Shown here: in pieces, positions 1-8,932 of the stretch
Numbering within the stretch: the stretch's first letter is position 1
Layout: the number at the start of each line of letters is the position of its first letter
NCBI RefSeq assembly: GCF_000504245.1
Contig: NZ_KI632509.1
Span: 3,019,751 to 3,083,750 of the forward strand
Length of the DNA stretch: 64,000 nucleotides
Direction: 5' to 3'
From: Haloechinothrix halophila YIM 93223
GTDB taxonomy: Bacteria; Actinomycetota; Actinomycetes; Mycobacteriales; Pseudonocardiaceae
Position numbers and translations under genes: made by a program
Notes under the pieces: model-generated
The model's database searches: none
Seen by the model: the letters and a program-made list of their open reading frames with translations, nothing else
Told to the model about the DNA's origin: nothing

Positions 1-345
1 GACCCAGATGTCAACGATCCGATTCCGGAACACCGCGAGCAGCAGATAGCTCACGAGTATGATCGCGCCGATCGCGTCGATCTTGCCGACCACCCTGCGT
101 GCGAACGAATCCCAGTGCAGCCGGGTCATCCTGCTGGCGAGCGCGCCAACCGCGACACCTACCAGCAGCCCGACCAGCGCGAACCAGATGGCGACACCGC
201 CGATCCTGATCGTACCCACCCCAGCGCCGACCAGCGCGATCGCGAAGACCACGACATACAGCCGGACTCTGAATCGGATCGAGCGGCTGACATGGCGCCG
301 GATGGCTTCGCGGCGGCTGGACCGGTGCGAGGCGTCGCGGGTCAT
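1..345 (-). CDS. Membrane protein, N-terminal part (cut by window edge)
   Basis: The frame opens at ATG 345 and runs off the left edge with 115 codons visible. The first 27 residues are rich in Arg and His. Three hydrophobic stretches follow at about residues 28-44, 50-70 and 90-106, separated by short basic loops, so this is the start of a polytopic inner-membrane protein with a cytoplasmic N-terminus. The arrangement resembles the membrane part of MscS-type mechanosensitive channels, but the diagnostic pore helix lies beyond the edge, so that identity is only a guess. It is divergent from the secreted SurE gene; the 240-bp gap between them shows no clear operator. Confidence 0.55.
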   Translation of the reverse strand, partial: MTRDASHRSSRREAIRRHVSRSIRFRVRLYVVVFAIALVGAGVGTIRIGGVAIWFALVGLLVGVAVGALASRMTRLHWDSFARRVVGKIDAIGAIILVSYLLLAVFRNRIVDIWV

Positions 346-585
346 GACACAAGAGTCGCATCCTCCGCGTCTGCGGCGTACTACCCAAGCGCGCGTGTAA
401 CCAGAAAGCAGGACGACGGCTGTTGCCGCCTGCCTCGTCGAATGGCGCCACCGGCACTTGCCAAACAGGGCACGCGACTCATACCAATCCGGCATCTCGG
501 CAGTCCTATCCGGACTTGGACATGGTTCGGCTCCAGACGGTCCGATGGACGAGGACGACACCACCTCGCCATAGGGAGAGCCATC

Positions 586-1524
586 ATGACCTCACGCGTG
601 ACAACCGGCACGTCCGTGCTGGCCACACTCATGCTGCTCACGACCAGCATGCTGACCGGTGCCACCGCGACCGCTGAACAGACCACGTCAGAATATTCCG
701 GCGCCAAGTCGCTGGACATCCTGCTCACCAACGACGACGGTTACGACGCGAGAACGCTTGGCGCGCTGCGACACACGCTCGGCGCGGCAGGGCACCAGGT
801 CACCGTCGTCGCGCCGTGTGACGACCTTTCGGGCAGCGGCACGAAGCAGGCCAGCAACTACGTGCGCGGCGAGCCGTCACGGGAGAACACCATCACGGCG
901 ACACAGCCATCACCAGGCGTCTGGGCGGTATGCGGCTCACCGAGCGACGCGGTGCTGTTCGGCGTGCAGAACGTGTTCACCTCCGGCCCGCCCGACCTGG
1001 TGGTCTCCGGTGTCAATCCCGGCCAGAACGCCGGAGCCGTCACCAACCACTCCGGCACGGTCGGGGCTACCGTCATGGCTGGTGAACTGGGAATTCCAGC
1101 GATCTCGGTCAGCGTCGAGATCGATGTCACGACCAATCCCCCACAGGTTGGCTCGGTGCGTGCCGCGGCGAGCTATACCGCTCGGTTGATCGAGCGGTTG
1201 CAGCTGACCGCCGGGCGCGAGTCGCTGTTGCCTAAGCACGTGACGCTGAACGTCAACTATCCGGTCGAGTCCGAGGTTGAGGGCACACGGATCACGACGA
1301 CCGGCCGGTCGGCTTTCGTCCGCCCCCGTTTCGAGCGCACCGATCTGTGTGCTTCCTGCTACCTGGTTCAGCCGCAGCTGGACCTTGACCGGGATCCGGT
1401 CAGGGGATCCGACAACAACGCCCTCGCCGACGGCTACATCTCGGTGACCCCACTCAACGGGGACTGGACCGCATCCAGCGAGACCCGCTCCACCCTCCGG
1501 ATGCGACTGGCGTACCTGCGCTGA
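586..1524 (+). CDS. surE: Secreted SurE-type 5'/3'-nucleotidase
   Basis: SurE enzymes are metal-dependent phosphatases that remove phosphate from nucleoside monophosphates. The 312-residue product has the family's metal site NDDG near residues 49-52, followed by the usual SGVNPGQNAG and NHSGTVGAT loops. Unlike cytosolic SurE of about 250 residues, this one begins with a Sec-type signal (hydrophobic stretch about residues 10-29, Ala-rich cleavage area), so it should act outside the membrane, perhaps scavenging phosphate from nucleotides. ATG 586 is chosen because GGGAGAG lies just upstream and the signal peptide starts there; the open frame extends much further 5' without coding character. It is followed by a LysR gene in the same direction after 82 bp. 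Confidence 0.9.
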   Translation: MTSRVTTGTSVLATLMLLTTSMLTGATATAEQTTSEYSGAKSLDILLTNDDGYDARTLGALRHTLGAAGHQVTVVAPCDDLSGSGTKQASNYVRGEPSRENTITATQPSPGVWAVCGSPSDAVLFGVQNVFTSGPPDLVVSGVNPGQNAGAVTNHSGTVGATVMAGELGIPAISVSVEIDVTTNPPQVGSVRAAASYTARLIERLQLTAGRESLLPKHVTLNVNYPVESEVEGTRITTTGRSAFVRPRFERTDLCASCYLVQPQLDLDRDPVRGSDNNALADGYISVTPLNGDWTASSETRSTLRMRLAYLR

Positions 1525-1606
1525 GTGTCCTGGCGGCGGAGCGACGCGGGGCATACCCAATTGGTATAGATCCACTCATCGGCGTGGTGCGGGCTATCGT
1601 CCTTGC

Positions 1607-2497
1607 ATGACGCTTCAGCAGCTCCGGTACTTGGTCGCCGTCGCCGACTACGGGTCCATCACCGCCGCGGCCGCTGGGACGTATGTCGCACAGCCGGCGC
1701 TCTCCCGCGCGATGCGCGCACTCGAGCGGGAGCTGAACGTCGACCTGTTCCGTCGCAGCGGCCGCGGGATCACGCTCACCGCCGAGGGGCGCCGCATGGT
1801 GCGCCTCGCGCGCGCCGCGCTCGAGGTCATCGATTCGATGCCAGGAGGCACTCATGGGGCACCAGTGCGCACAGCGGCGAAGCTGCGCATCGTCTCCACT
1901 CCGACGCTGGCCATCGATCTCGTCGGTGAGCTGATTCCCGCCTTCACTCGCTACAACCCCAACGTCGATGTCGAGGTGATCCGCCGTGAAGCACGAGAAG
2001 CCTTAGTGGCGGCACTGCGCACCGGCACCGCGGAGATCGGCCTCGTCGATTTGCCGGTCGATGAGGAACTCATGACGCATAGTCTGCGGGACCGCGAAGT
2101 CGTTCTCGCCTCGCCGCCCGGCACCGACCTGCCAGATCCGGTGCCGGTCGAGCGGCTCGACGGGCTGCCCATGGTGGTGCCGGCGCGCGGCGAGGGACGG
2201 CGGCGGGAGCTGGAAGAGATGTTCACCGTGACGGGTGTGCGTCCTACCTTCGCGGTGGAAACCGACGAGCGCGTCGCCTGGGTGGCCAGCGTCCTCGACG
2301 GCACGGCGTCGCTGATCTGGTATCGCGACATCGCGGCCCGTACATTCGGATCACGCGCCACGATCCGGTCCTTCGCTCCGCGGCTGAGCCGGACGCTGGG
2401 AATCGTGCATCCGCGACGTCCGCTGGCGCGTGCGGCGCAAGCGTTCATCAACGTCGCCGTGGGTTCGCGCGGACCGTCAACGCACTCGTACACCTAG
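1607..2497 (+). CDS. LysR-family transcriptional regulator
   Basis: A 296-residue protein of usual LTTR length. The N-terminal winged helix-turn-helix includes the family pattern TAAAAGTYVAQPALSRAMRA near residues 20-40, followed by a linker helix and a periplasmic-binding-protein-like effector domain starting near residue 85 (KLRIVSTPTLA). The gene is convergent with the RraA-like gene, separated by 21 bp, and lies behind surE. LysR regulators often control a divergent neighbour, but here the upstream neighbour points the same way, so the target is not obvious. The start ATG gives a complete HTH and needs no alternative. Confidence 0.9.
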   Translation: MTLQQLRYLVAVADYGSITAAAAGTYVAQPALSRAMRALERELNVDLFRRSGRGITLTAEGRRMVRLARAALEVIDSMPGGTHGAPVRTAAKLRIVSTPTLAIDLVGELIPAFTRYNPNVDVEVIRREAREALVAALRTGTAEIGLVDLPVDEELMTHSLRDREVVLASPPGTDLPDPVPVERLDGLPMVVPARGEGRRRELEEMFTVTGVRPTFAVETDERVAWVASVLDGTASLIWYRDIAARTFGSRATIRSFAPRLSRTLGIVHPRRPLARAAQAFINVAVGSRGPSTHSYT

Positions 2498-2518
2498 TGT
2501 TCTGACAGTGCGGCCGTC

Positions 2519-3190
2519 CTAGATCGCCCCGCGCACCGCGCGCAAATGATCCCGAAAGGTGTACGTGGGATCGGATCGCCGTCGTGCGGCGAAATCCGCG
2601 TACTGAAGCTGCGCGCGAAGCGACTGGCCCGTGCGAATACGCTCCGCCTGACGTGCTTCCGTCGCCATGATCTCTCGTGCCGTCTCGAGTACTTTCTCCC
2701 TCGTCTCCGCCGCCACGAGCACCACCCCGTCGGAGTCCGCCACGACCAGATCCGTCTCGTCGACCCGATACGCATCGAACAGCACTTCGGACCCGCTGAG
2801 TTGGCCGGTGTGGGTCGTGCCCGTCGCTATCGCGCCGAGGCTCCAGACCGGCAGACCGATCTCGCGCAACTGGTCAGTGTCACGATGACTTCCCCACACG
2901 ACCATCCCAGCCAGTTCGCACACCGTCGCCTCCGCGGCGATGAGGTCACCGAGGCACGCTCGATCCGTGCGGCCGCCGTCATCGACAACCAAGACCTCGC
3001 CGGGACGGGCTCGCTCGAAAGCGTCGAGGAAGACATCGACGCCATCAACATGCTTCACCGGTAAGGCTGTACCCACCACGACGTGACCGGGCAAGACTGG
3101 TGTCAGGCCAGCCGGACCGGCCCGCAATGGCACCGAAAGCCGATCACACGCATCGGCGACGGCCGCCGAGGTCACCAGGTGAGTCATCAC
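2519..3190 (-). CDS. RraA-family protein (aldolase/regulator fold)
   Basis: The 223-residue product follows the RraA/4-carboxy-4-hydroxy-2-oxoadipate aldolase pattern: PGEVLVVDDGGRTDRACLGD near residues 63-82, then VVWGSHRDTDQLREIGLPVW, in which Arg-Asp (about 103-104) are the substrate/metal residues of the aldolases. Members are either class II pyruvate aldolases of aromatic catabolism or inhibitors of RNase E; sequence alone does not decide, although actinobacterial homologues near catabolic regulators are usually aldolase-like. GTG 3190 and ATG 3187 are both possible starts behind AGAAGG. The gene is divergent from a MocR regulator, which makes that regulator its likely controller. Confidence 0.8.
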   Translation of the reverse strand: MMTHLVTSAAVADACDRLSVPLRAGPAGLTPVLPGHVVVGTALPVKHVDGVDVFLDAFERARPGEVLVVDDGGRTDRACLGDLIAAEATVCELAGMVVWGSHRDTDQLREIGLPVWSLGAIATGTTHTGQLSGSEVLFDAYRVDETDLVVADSDGVVLVAAETREKVLETAREIMATEARQAERIRTGQSLRAQLQYADFAARRRSDPTYTFRDHLRAVRGAI

Positions 3191-3381
3191 GCCCTACCTT
3201 CTTTCTTGTGCCGGCCGGGAGCAGCCACCACTGCCCGGAGAGATCCTGTGCCGCGATCGTTGGGGCCACGCTACGAAGCGACGAACAACCAATCATCACG
3301 TATTGGCCGTATCCGCGGGGAGCGCAGCAGTACCGACGCCGAGCACGGCGACGGCCCTTTCCGACATATCGCGCCTGCGCC

Positions 3382-4818
3382 ATGCTCAGCCTGGTGACGA
3401 CCAATCGGAATGTGTTGGCGCTATCGGCCGGTGAGGTGACTCGCACCATCAGCGGCTGGCAGGACGGCGACGGGTCCCTGGCCGAGCGGCTGGCCAACGC
3501 GATGTCGGCCGCCATCTGTCGAGGAGAACTCGCCGCGGGGTGGCGACTCCCGCCCGAACGCGACCTGGCCGCGGCCCTCGCCGTTGGCCGCAACACCGTG
3601 GCCGAGGCGTACCGACGACTGCGGGCCAGATCGATGGTCGGGAGACGGCAGGGAAGCGGCACCTGGATCGAGCCCGCGTTCGCCAGTGGCTCGCCTCGCG
3701 AACAGGTCGTCGGGGCCGGCGGTCACAAGCTGAAGTCGCTCGACGTCGGCGGCGATGGCCACCGGATCGACCTGGCGGCCGCGTTGTCCAAGGCGCCACC
3801 GGCCCTGGAAACGATGCTGGCGGCTGGCACCCCATCGGATCTGCTCCACCACACCGGCTACTGGCCGCTGGGATACCCGCCACTCCGCACGGCCGTCGCC
3901 GCGCTGTTTTGTCGGCGCGGACTACCGACGAGCGAGGATAACGTGCTCATCACCTCGGGCGCCCGGCAAGCGATCGCGCTCGCGGCGTTCGAACTCTGCC
4001 GACCCGGCGATCTGGTGGCGCTGGAGGACCCCACATTTCCCGGCGCCATTGACGCCTTCCGCCGGGTCAACGCGCGGATCTCGCCCATCTCGATGGACAC
4101 TGCCTTGAGTGTCGGTTCCTATGCGGAAGCCCTTCAGGCAGCTCCGGTGCGAGCCCTCTACGTCATGAGCACGGTGCACAACCCGACCGGCCGGACACTC
4201 TCGCGCGACCAACGCCTGGACATCGTTCGGGCCGCTCGCCAGCACGATGTGCTGCTCATTGAGGACGAGACACTCGCCGAGCTGACCTACGACAGTGCAC
4301 CACCGCCGCTGGCCACGCTGGCCCCGCCACAGTCCGTCATCACGATAGGTTCGCTCAGCAAGGTCTATTGGGGAGGTTTGCGAGTCGGTTGGATTCGCGC
4401 CGCACCACCCTTCATCGACAGGCTGGAACGACTCAAAGCGATTGTCGATCTGTCCAGTTCCGCACCGAGCCAGCAGATCGCTGTCGAACTCCTGAAACAG
4501 CACGACGAGTTGCGTGCGCAGCGGGTCAGCGAACTGCGGTCACGGTCCACGCTGCTGCTGGACCTGCTCGCTGAGCACCTGGGAGAGTGGCGTGTCAGCG
4601 AGCCACGTGGGGGCCTGTTCGTATGGGCCCGGCTTCCTCACGGCAGCGCGACGGAGCTGGCCGTGCGGGCGTCCCAGAACGGAGTCTCCGTCCTCCATGG
4701 CCCGGCCACCTCGCCCATCGGTCGTTTCGACGACCACGTCCGGATTTCCTTCGTCAACGAACCCGACACGCTGATCGAAGCGATCTCACGGCTAGCGCGG
4801 GCCTGGCGCGGTCTATGA
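3382..4818 (+). CDS. MocR-type GntR/aminotransferase regulator
   Basis: MocR regulators join a GntR winged helix to a class I aminotransferase fold that binds PLP. Here residues about 35-100 are the winged helix (LPPERDLAAALAVGRNTVAE) and residues about 130-475 the aminotransferase domain; the PLP lysine is in SLSKVYWGGLRVGW near residue 326. The 478-residue length is normal. The open frame extends upstream, but ATG 3382 gives the usual N-terminus. The gene is divergent from the rraA-like gene, with 191 bp between. Its TGA is already the first three bases of palindromic repeat copy A, which probably acts as its terminator. Confidence 0.88.
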   Translation: MLSLVTTNRNVLALSAGEVTRTISGWQDGDGSLAERLANAMSAAICRGELAAGWRLPPERDLAAALAVGRNTVAEAYRRLRARSMVGRRQGSGTWIEPAFASGSPREQVVGAGGHKLKSLDVGGDGHRIDLAAALSKAPPALETMLAAGTPSDLLHHTGYWPLGYPPLRTAVAALFCRRGLPTSEDNVLITSGARQAIALAAFELCRPGDLVALEDPTFPGAIDAFRRVNARISPISMDTALSVGSYAEALQAAPVRALYVMSTVHNPTGRTLSRDQRLDIVRAARQHDVLLIEDETLAELTYDSAPPPLATLAPPQSVITIGSLSKVYWGGLRVGWIRAAPPFIDRLERLKAIVDLSSSAPSQQIAVELLKQHDELRAQRVSELRSRSTLLLDLLAEHLGEWRVSEPRGGLFVWARLPHGSATELAVRASQNGVSVLHGPATSPIGRFDDHVRISFVNEPDTLIEAISRLARAWRGL

Positions 4819-4897
4819 TCACCGACCCTGCTGGTAGTACCACGAACATCGGGCAAACCAGACACGGTTGTGGGCCTACCAGCAGGGTCGGTGATCA
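4816..4897. repeat. Palindromic repeat, copy A (likely bidirectional terminator)
   Basis: An 82-bp element with perfect 22-nt inverted ends (TGATCACCGACCCTGCTGGT plus AG) around a 38-nt loop. It overlaps the MocR stop codon and ends two bases before the stop codon of the convergent nuclease gene, so it can terminate both. There is no T-tract. Copy B differs by a single base. The 11 bases after it (AACTCACGCCG) are also shared with copy B. Confidence 0.85.
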
Positions 4898-4899
4898 AC

Positions 4900-5856
4900 T
4901 CACGCCGCGTCGCGGTGCTGCCGGCCGCGCTGGCGCTCGGCTCCGCGCGTGAAAGCCGCCTGGAGCCGCCGGGCCAGCCGTGACGGATCGTTGGCGTCCT
5001 CCCAGCCCCAGCGCACCACCTCGTAGCCCGCGTCGGAGAGCCATTCTTCCCTGCGCTTCTCCGCGCGCAGGATGTCACGGGTGCGACGGCCACCACCCGG
5101 CTCGTACTTGCCAAGCCCGTCCGCCTCGCCCACCACGCGGACGTCGTCCCATAGGAAATCGACGCGGCAGCGCGGCCCTGCGGCATCGCCGAGCGTGACC
5201 TGGGTTCGCGGTGCGGGCAGATTCTGAGCGTGGATCGCAACCCGGGACAGCGATTCCAGCACCGACTCCGCACGCGGATCGGCGAAGTCCACCACCTGGC
5301 GCGCCCGTGCGATGCCGGACCAGGTCCAGCAGTCGATGGTCACGTCGCGGAGTTGGTCTACCGTCACAAGGCCCTGACGCAGGGCCGAGTCCGCCACCAC
5401 CACGCCTTCGGCGAAAGACCGCGTCCGCGCCAGGTCCACCGCGGTGCGTGCGGCGGACGTGATCGGCACACCGTGCCGGATCGCCCGGTGGTTGCCGGGC
5501 AGCGCTGCCGTACGCAGGACATACCCGTTTCGATGCGTCCCTCTGACCGCCGTATCGGTCACCAGGACGGGCTCCGAGGTCGCTGGGTTGAGCAGGTCCA
5601 GTCCGAGGATGCGGGCAGCGGACTCCCCGCCCGCCACCGCGTCGAGGCCAAGGACAAGCCGCACCGCCGCGACGTCGAGGGCGTGCCGTCTCTCCGCGCA
5701 CCCCGCGACAGCGGTGAGCCGCGACGCCTCGACGTACACCCCACGCCGCAGCGCCACCCACATGCCCGTCCGGAGCGCACGCCGAATCGCGGCCTTGTCG
5801 CAGCCTGCCGCACGTACCTGGGCCGCGGTGAAGAGGCCGCTCGATGCGTCGGTCAC
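4900..5856 (-). CDS. AbiEi-like N-terminus fused to DUF559/Vsr-like nuclease domain
   Basis: A 318-residue protein. The N-terminal 45 residues form a small winged helix (FTAAQVRAAGCDKAAIRRAL) of the kind annotated as AbiEi antitoxin-like; the C-terminal part, about residues 210-300, has the PD-(D/E)XK-like pattern of DUF559 proteins: CRVDFLWDDVRVVGEADGLG followed by AEKRREEWLSDAGYEVVRW. No toxin partner is adjacent, so a toxin-antitoxin role is not supported; an orphan nuclease of unknown role is the safest reading. GTG 5856 is chosen because GGGGGAGGACATC precedes it; the longer open frame would read into repeat B. The gene is bracketed by repeats A and B in the same orientation. Confidence 0.75.
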   Translation of the reverse strand: MTDASSGLFTAAQVRAAGCDKAAIRRALRTGMWVALRRGVYVEASRLTAVAGCAERRHALDVAAVRLVLGLDAVAGGESAARILGLDLLNPATSEPVLVTDTAVRGTHRNGYVLRTAALPGNHRAIRHGVPITSAARTAVDLARTRSFAEGVVVADSALRQGLVTVDQLRDVTIDCWTWSGIARARQVVDFADPRAESVLESLSRVAIHAQNLPAPRTQVTLGDAAGPRCRVDFLWDDVRVVGEADGLGKYEPGGGRRTRDILRAEKRREEWLSDAGYEVVRWGWEDANDPSRLARRLQAAFTRGAERQRGRQHRDAA

Positions 5857-5904
5857 GATGTCCTCCCCCGATCTGGCCGCACCGTACGCCGGAGGTACGA
5901 CAAC

Positions 5905-5984
5905 GATCACCGACCCTGCTGGTAGTACCACGAACACCGGGCAAACCAGACACGGTTGTGGGCCTACCAGCAGGGTCGGTGATC
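5905..5984. repeat. Palindromic repeat, copy B
   Basis: Eighty bases identical to copy A except for one C/T difference in the loop, in the same orientation, and followed by the same 11 bases (AACTCACGCCG). It lies between the start of the nuclease gene and the end of the patatin gene, both on the minus strand, so as a terminator it would serve patatin. Confidence 0.85.
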
Positions 5985-6028
5985 AACTCACGCCGTGCCG
6001 CGCCGCGACCGACGCTGGCGCGCCGCCG

Positions 6029-7015
6029 CTAGCTTCGCGCGGCGGAGCCGGTGGCGCCGTCGAGAATCGCGGCCATAGCGTCGCGTCCCGCCGCGAGCCC
6101 CGCGGAGATCACCGAGCCATCAGATTCCATTCGCCCAACGCGCGGCGTGTCAGGGCCGGGACGAACGGCCAGCATCGCTGGAAAATGATCCGGATTCGTG
6201 CTGTGCTTCGCCAGACGCTCGGCCACTTCGGCGGAGTGCGTGTCCCTGGCGAGGAACGCCGCACGGGCGGCCGGCGCGGCGCGGCGCAGCCATGCTCCGG
6301 CGATCCGACGCACCACCAGCGGATCGCGGGGCAGTTCCCCGTCCTTGCGTGAGGCGAGCACCAGCAGGTGCGTCGCCCCCGCCGCGAGCGGCGTCTCGAG
6401 CGGTACCGACTCGGCCACCCCAGCGTCGAGGTATCGCCTGCCCGCCAGATCGACCGGCTTGCCCGCGACGAGCGGAAGTGCCGCACTCGCCCGCAGCGCG
6501 CAGTGCAGTGACGCGGTATCGCGGATGTGCGGGTGCAGGTCAACGGCCAGCCCAGTGTCGACGTCTGTCGCGAGTGGATGGATGCTGATCGCACTGGCCA
6601 GGATCTGGGCAGTGTTCAACCCAAGCGTGCGAGCGTAGTACTCACCGATCAGCCACTCGAGATCGACGAGGGGGCGGCGGCGAAGCGGATTGGACAGTCG
6701 GGAGAACCGCGCGAAGTCGTCAGGTCGCGTCCAAGCCGTCACCCCGGTGGCGATATCACCGCTGAGCAGCCACGCGGCCGTGAGCGCTCCGGATGACGCG
6801 CCGTAGACGGCGTCGAACGCCGACAGCATGCCACGCTCGTGCAGCGCCAGCGCCATGCCACCCGCGATGACACCGCGATTGCCGCCGCCCTCGATCGACA
6901 ATGCCACGCGATGCCCGTCGGAGCGCCCCCCGGGACGACTGCCCGACGCCAGGCGTTCCCGCACCACGGCGAGCACCGGATGCTCGCAGAGCCCCTCGTC
7001 ACCATCGCTGGTCAT
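6029..7015 (-). CDS. Patatin-like phospholipase
   Basis: Patatin-fold lipid acyl hydrolases use a Ser-Asp dyad. The 328-residue protein shows the oxyanion motif GGGNRG at residues 43-48, the nucleophile elbow GASSG at 74-78 (Ser76) and the Asp in YLDAGVAES in the second half. There is no signal peptide, so it should be a cytoplasmic or membrane-peripheral lipase; this group is often annotated as RssA-like. A short Asp/Glu-rich segment precedes the domain. The gene stands alone between repeat B and a methyltransferase on the same strand, 101 bp downstream of that gene's end. Confidence 0.88.
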   Translation of the reverse strand: MTSDGDEGLCEHPVLAVVRERLASGSRPGGRSDGHRVALSIEGGGNRGVIAGGMALALHERGMLSAFDAVYGASSGALTAAWLLSGDIATGVTAWTRPDDFARFSRLSNPLRRRPLVDLEWLIGEYYARTLGLNTAQILASAISIHPLATDVDTGLAVDLHPHIRDTASLHCALRASAALPLVAGKPVDLAGRRYLDAGVAESVPLETPLAAGATHLLVLASRKDGELPRDPLVVRRIAGAWLRRAAPAARAAFLARDTHSAEVAERLAKHSTNPDHFPAMLAVRPGPDTPRVGRMESDGSVISAGLAAGRDAMAAILDGATGSAARS

Positions 7016-7116
7016 CCAGCCCTCCTGCGCGCTCCTCGCTCACCATAGCGACGCAGCGGTGTCGCGACGCAGCACGCGCCTACGAGGGTCGCACAGGAAG
7101 GGCGTCTTTGGGCGTT

Positions 7117-7851
7117 CTAGGTGCGCGTCGCTTGCACGATGGTGACGCGGCCGAACCGGTGGTCAACGTGGTCAACCTCGCGGGCATCGTCGAAGCCGGC
7201 TTCAGCGAGGAGCGCGACGATGCCATCGTCGAGGTTGCGGGCCACGGGCGGGCTGTGTGCCACCCGGGAGCGCAGCAGTTGCGGCAAGTGCCGGAGAACG
7301 TGGGCCGGGCCGTGGCCGTGCTGGTGGTGAGCATCCTCGGCGTGGGAGGTGGAGCCGCCGAAGTCGAGGATGGTCACGGTGCCGCCAGGCCGGAGGGCAC
7401 GCAGCGCGTCGTGGGCGAACGCGACCCTGCCATCGTCGTCGACGTGGTGCAGCGCCAGCGACGAGACGATGTGGTCGAGCGAGGCGTCCTCGGCAGGGAT
7501 CCGGTTAGCGTAGCCCTGCACGAGGGTGAGGGCGACGCCGCGGCGGCGTGCCTTGCGTGCGGCTCTGCGCAGGCTGTGTCCGTCCGGGTCGAGGCCGGTG
7601 ATCCGGGCGTCCGGCTGTGCCGCGAGGATCGCCAACGACAAGTTTCCGGTGCCGCAGCCGACGTCGACCACCGCCTGACCTGGCTCGACATCGGCGGCCT
7701 CGACGGCACGCTGGTGCAGCGCGCGGACGCCGGCCACCCGGGAGAAGGCGTCATACAGCGGCATCAGCCAGGCCTTGCCCATACCTGGCAGGAACGGGCG
7801 GTCTCGCTCTTCCGGAGTGCGCTGGTCGAGGATGCGGATATCGGCTGTCAT
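7117..7851 (-). CDS. Class I SAM-dependent methyltransferase
   Basis: A 244-residue Rossmann-fold methyltransferase. The SAM-binding motif I is VVDVGCGTGN near residues 63-72, followed by the acidic end of strand 2 (ITGLDPDG) and SLDHIVSSLALHHV as motif II, as in the UbiE/COQ5-type group. After the core comes a His-rich stretch (SHAEDAHHQHGHG) that could bind metal. The substrate is unknown. ATG 7851 is chosen over the longer frame because CGGGAG lies at the right distance and residue numbering then fits the family. It is divergent from an AraC regulator across 100 bp, which suggests control by it. Confidence 0.82.
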   Translation of the reverse strand: MTADIRILDQRTPEERDRPFLPGMGKAWLMPLYDAFSRVAGVRALHQRAVEAADVEPGQAVVDVGCGTGNLSLAILAAQPDARITGLDPDGHSLRRAARKARRRGVALTLVQGYANRIPAEDASLDHIVSSLALHHVDDDGRVAFAHDALRALRPGGTVTILDFGGSTSHAEDAHHQHGHGPAHVLRHLPQLLRSRVAHSPPVARNLDDGIVALLAEAGFDDAREVDHVDHRFGRVTIVQATRT

Positions 7852-7951
7852 GGTGAACTCCCGGTGCGCTCGGCGTGGACGTGGTAGATCTGGTTGTCCT
7901 ACCCAGTTTTGGACATCCTGCGGTTCACTGGCAGCACAGAAGTCGGGAACA

Positions 7952-8932
7952 ATGGCACATTCTTCGGTCAACGACACACAGGGGCCACCCTCGCGCCTGC
8001 GCATGGTGCGCCCGGACGGGACACCGGTCTACCGCTACGACCAGCGCCCGGGTGTTCCTCCGGTCTCGGTGACCCGTCTCGACACCCAAGCCGCCGCCGC
8101 GCTGCCCGACCATCGGCACGCCCACGACTTTCTCGTCCTGATCTACGTCGAAGAGGGCGCGGGCTCATTCACGATCGACGGTACCGAGCGGCCACTACGC
8201 GCCGGGGATGTGCACGCTGTGTCGCCCGGGCAGGTCATCGGTGTCTCGACCGCCACGGAGCTTGCTCACGCCCGCGCATGGGCGGTCGCGTTCACGCCGG
8301 ACGCGGTGCCCGCTCTGGCAGCCGTCTCGCCGCTGGCCTGGACACGCCATCCGTTGCTCACGATGTTCGCGCCCGGCACAGGGCATAGCCGGGTCGCCGA
8401 GCCGGACCGGGCGCGCTGGTCGGCGTGGCTGAGCGAGTTGGCAGAGGAACTGACCGACCCGGGGCGTCTCGGAGCCGGCGACGTCGTCGCTGCCCTGCTC
8501 ACCCGGGTGCTTGTCGCGACAGCGCGCCTGGCGCCCGCAGTGCGGAGCGCGCCCGACCCGCTGGTGGAACGGGTCTTCGACCAGATCGAGACGACGTTCC
8601 GCGAGCCGGTCTCCGCCACCGACGTCGCTCGGGCGCTCGGATACACGCCGGGACACCTCACGACGGTGGTCCGTGAGCGGACCGGCCGCCCGTTGCTGGA
8701 GTGGATCACGGAGCGGCGCATGACCGAGGTCAGGCGGATGTTGCGCGAGACCGACCTGCCGCTCGACGTGATAGCCACCCGGACCGGACTGCGCGACGCC
8801 ACCTATCTCGTCCGGCGCTTCCGAGACCGCTACGGCATCACCCCGCGGCGGTGGCGCCGCAGCCAGCGCGGCAGTCACCGCGACGCCGAGCGTGCGGGTC
8901 TCAGACGGGATCGAGGTCGCCCGACTCGGTAA
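7952..8932 (+). CDS. AraC-family transcriptional regulator
   Basis: A 326-residue regulator with an N-terminal cupin sensor (LPDHRHAHDFLVLIYVEEGA, about residues 50-70) and a C-terminal double helix-turn-helix (about residues 215-310), including the AraC signature region GLRDATYLVRRFRDRYGITP. The cupin His residues indicate sensing of a small ligand or metal. ATG 7952 gives the normal length, though its ribosome site is weak; a later ATG cannot be excluded. The gene is divergent from a methyltransferase and its 3' end overlaps the convergent PASTA gene by 32 bp. Confidence 0.87.
   Translation: MAHSSVNDTQGPPSRLRMVRPDGTPVYRYDQRPGVPPVSVTRLDTQAAAALPDHRHAHDFLVLIYVEEGAGSFTIDGTERPLRAGDVHAVSPGQVIGVSTATELAHARAWAVAFTPDAVPALAAVSPLAWTRHPLLTMFAPGTGHSRVAEPDRARWSAWLSELAEELTDPGRLGAGDVVAALLTRVLVATARLAPAVRSAPDPLVERVFDQIETTFREPVSATDVARALGYTPGHLTTVVRERTGRPLLEWITERRMTEVRRMLRETDLPLDVIATRTGLRDATYLVRRFRDRYGITPRRWRRSQRGSHRDAERAGLRRDRGRPTR

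Noticed and set aside
4900-5856. Complete toxin-antitoxin or abortive infection system
   Set aside because: Only an AbiEi-like winged helix is present; no AbiEii-type nucleotidyltransferase gene is adjacent.
5857-5937. N-terminal extension of the nuclease gene into repeat B
   Set aside because: The GTG at 5856 has a strong ribosome site, and the extension would encode part of a non-coding palindromic repeat.
4816-5984. Insertion sequence or prophage attachment sites formed by repeats A and B
   Set aside because: There is no transposase or integrase between them, and the same element occurs elsewhere at gene ends.
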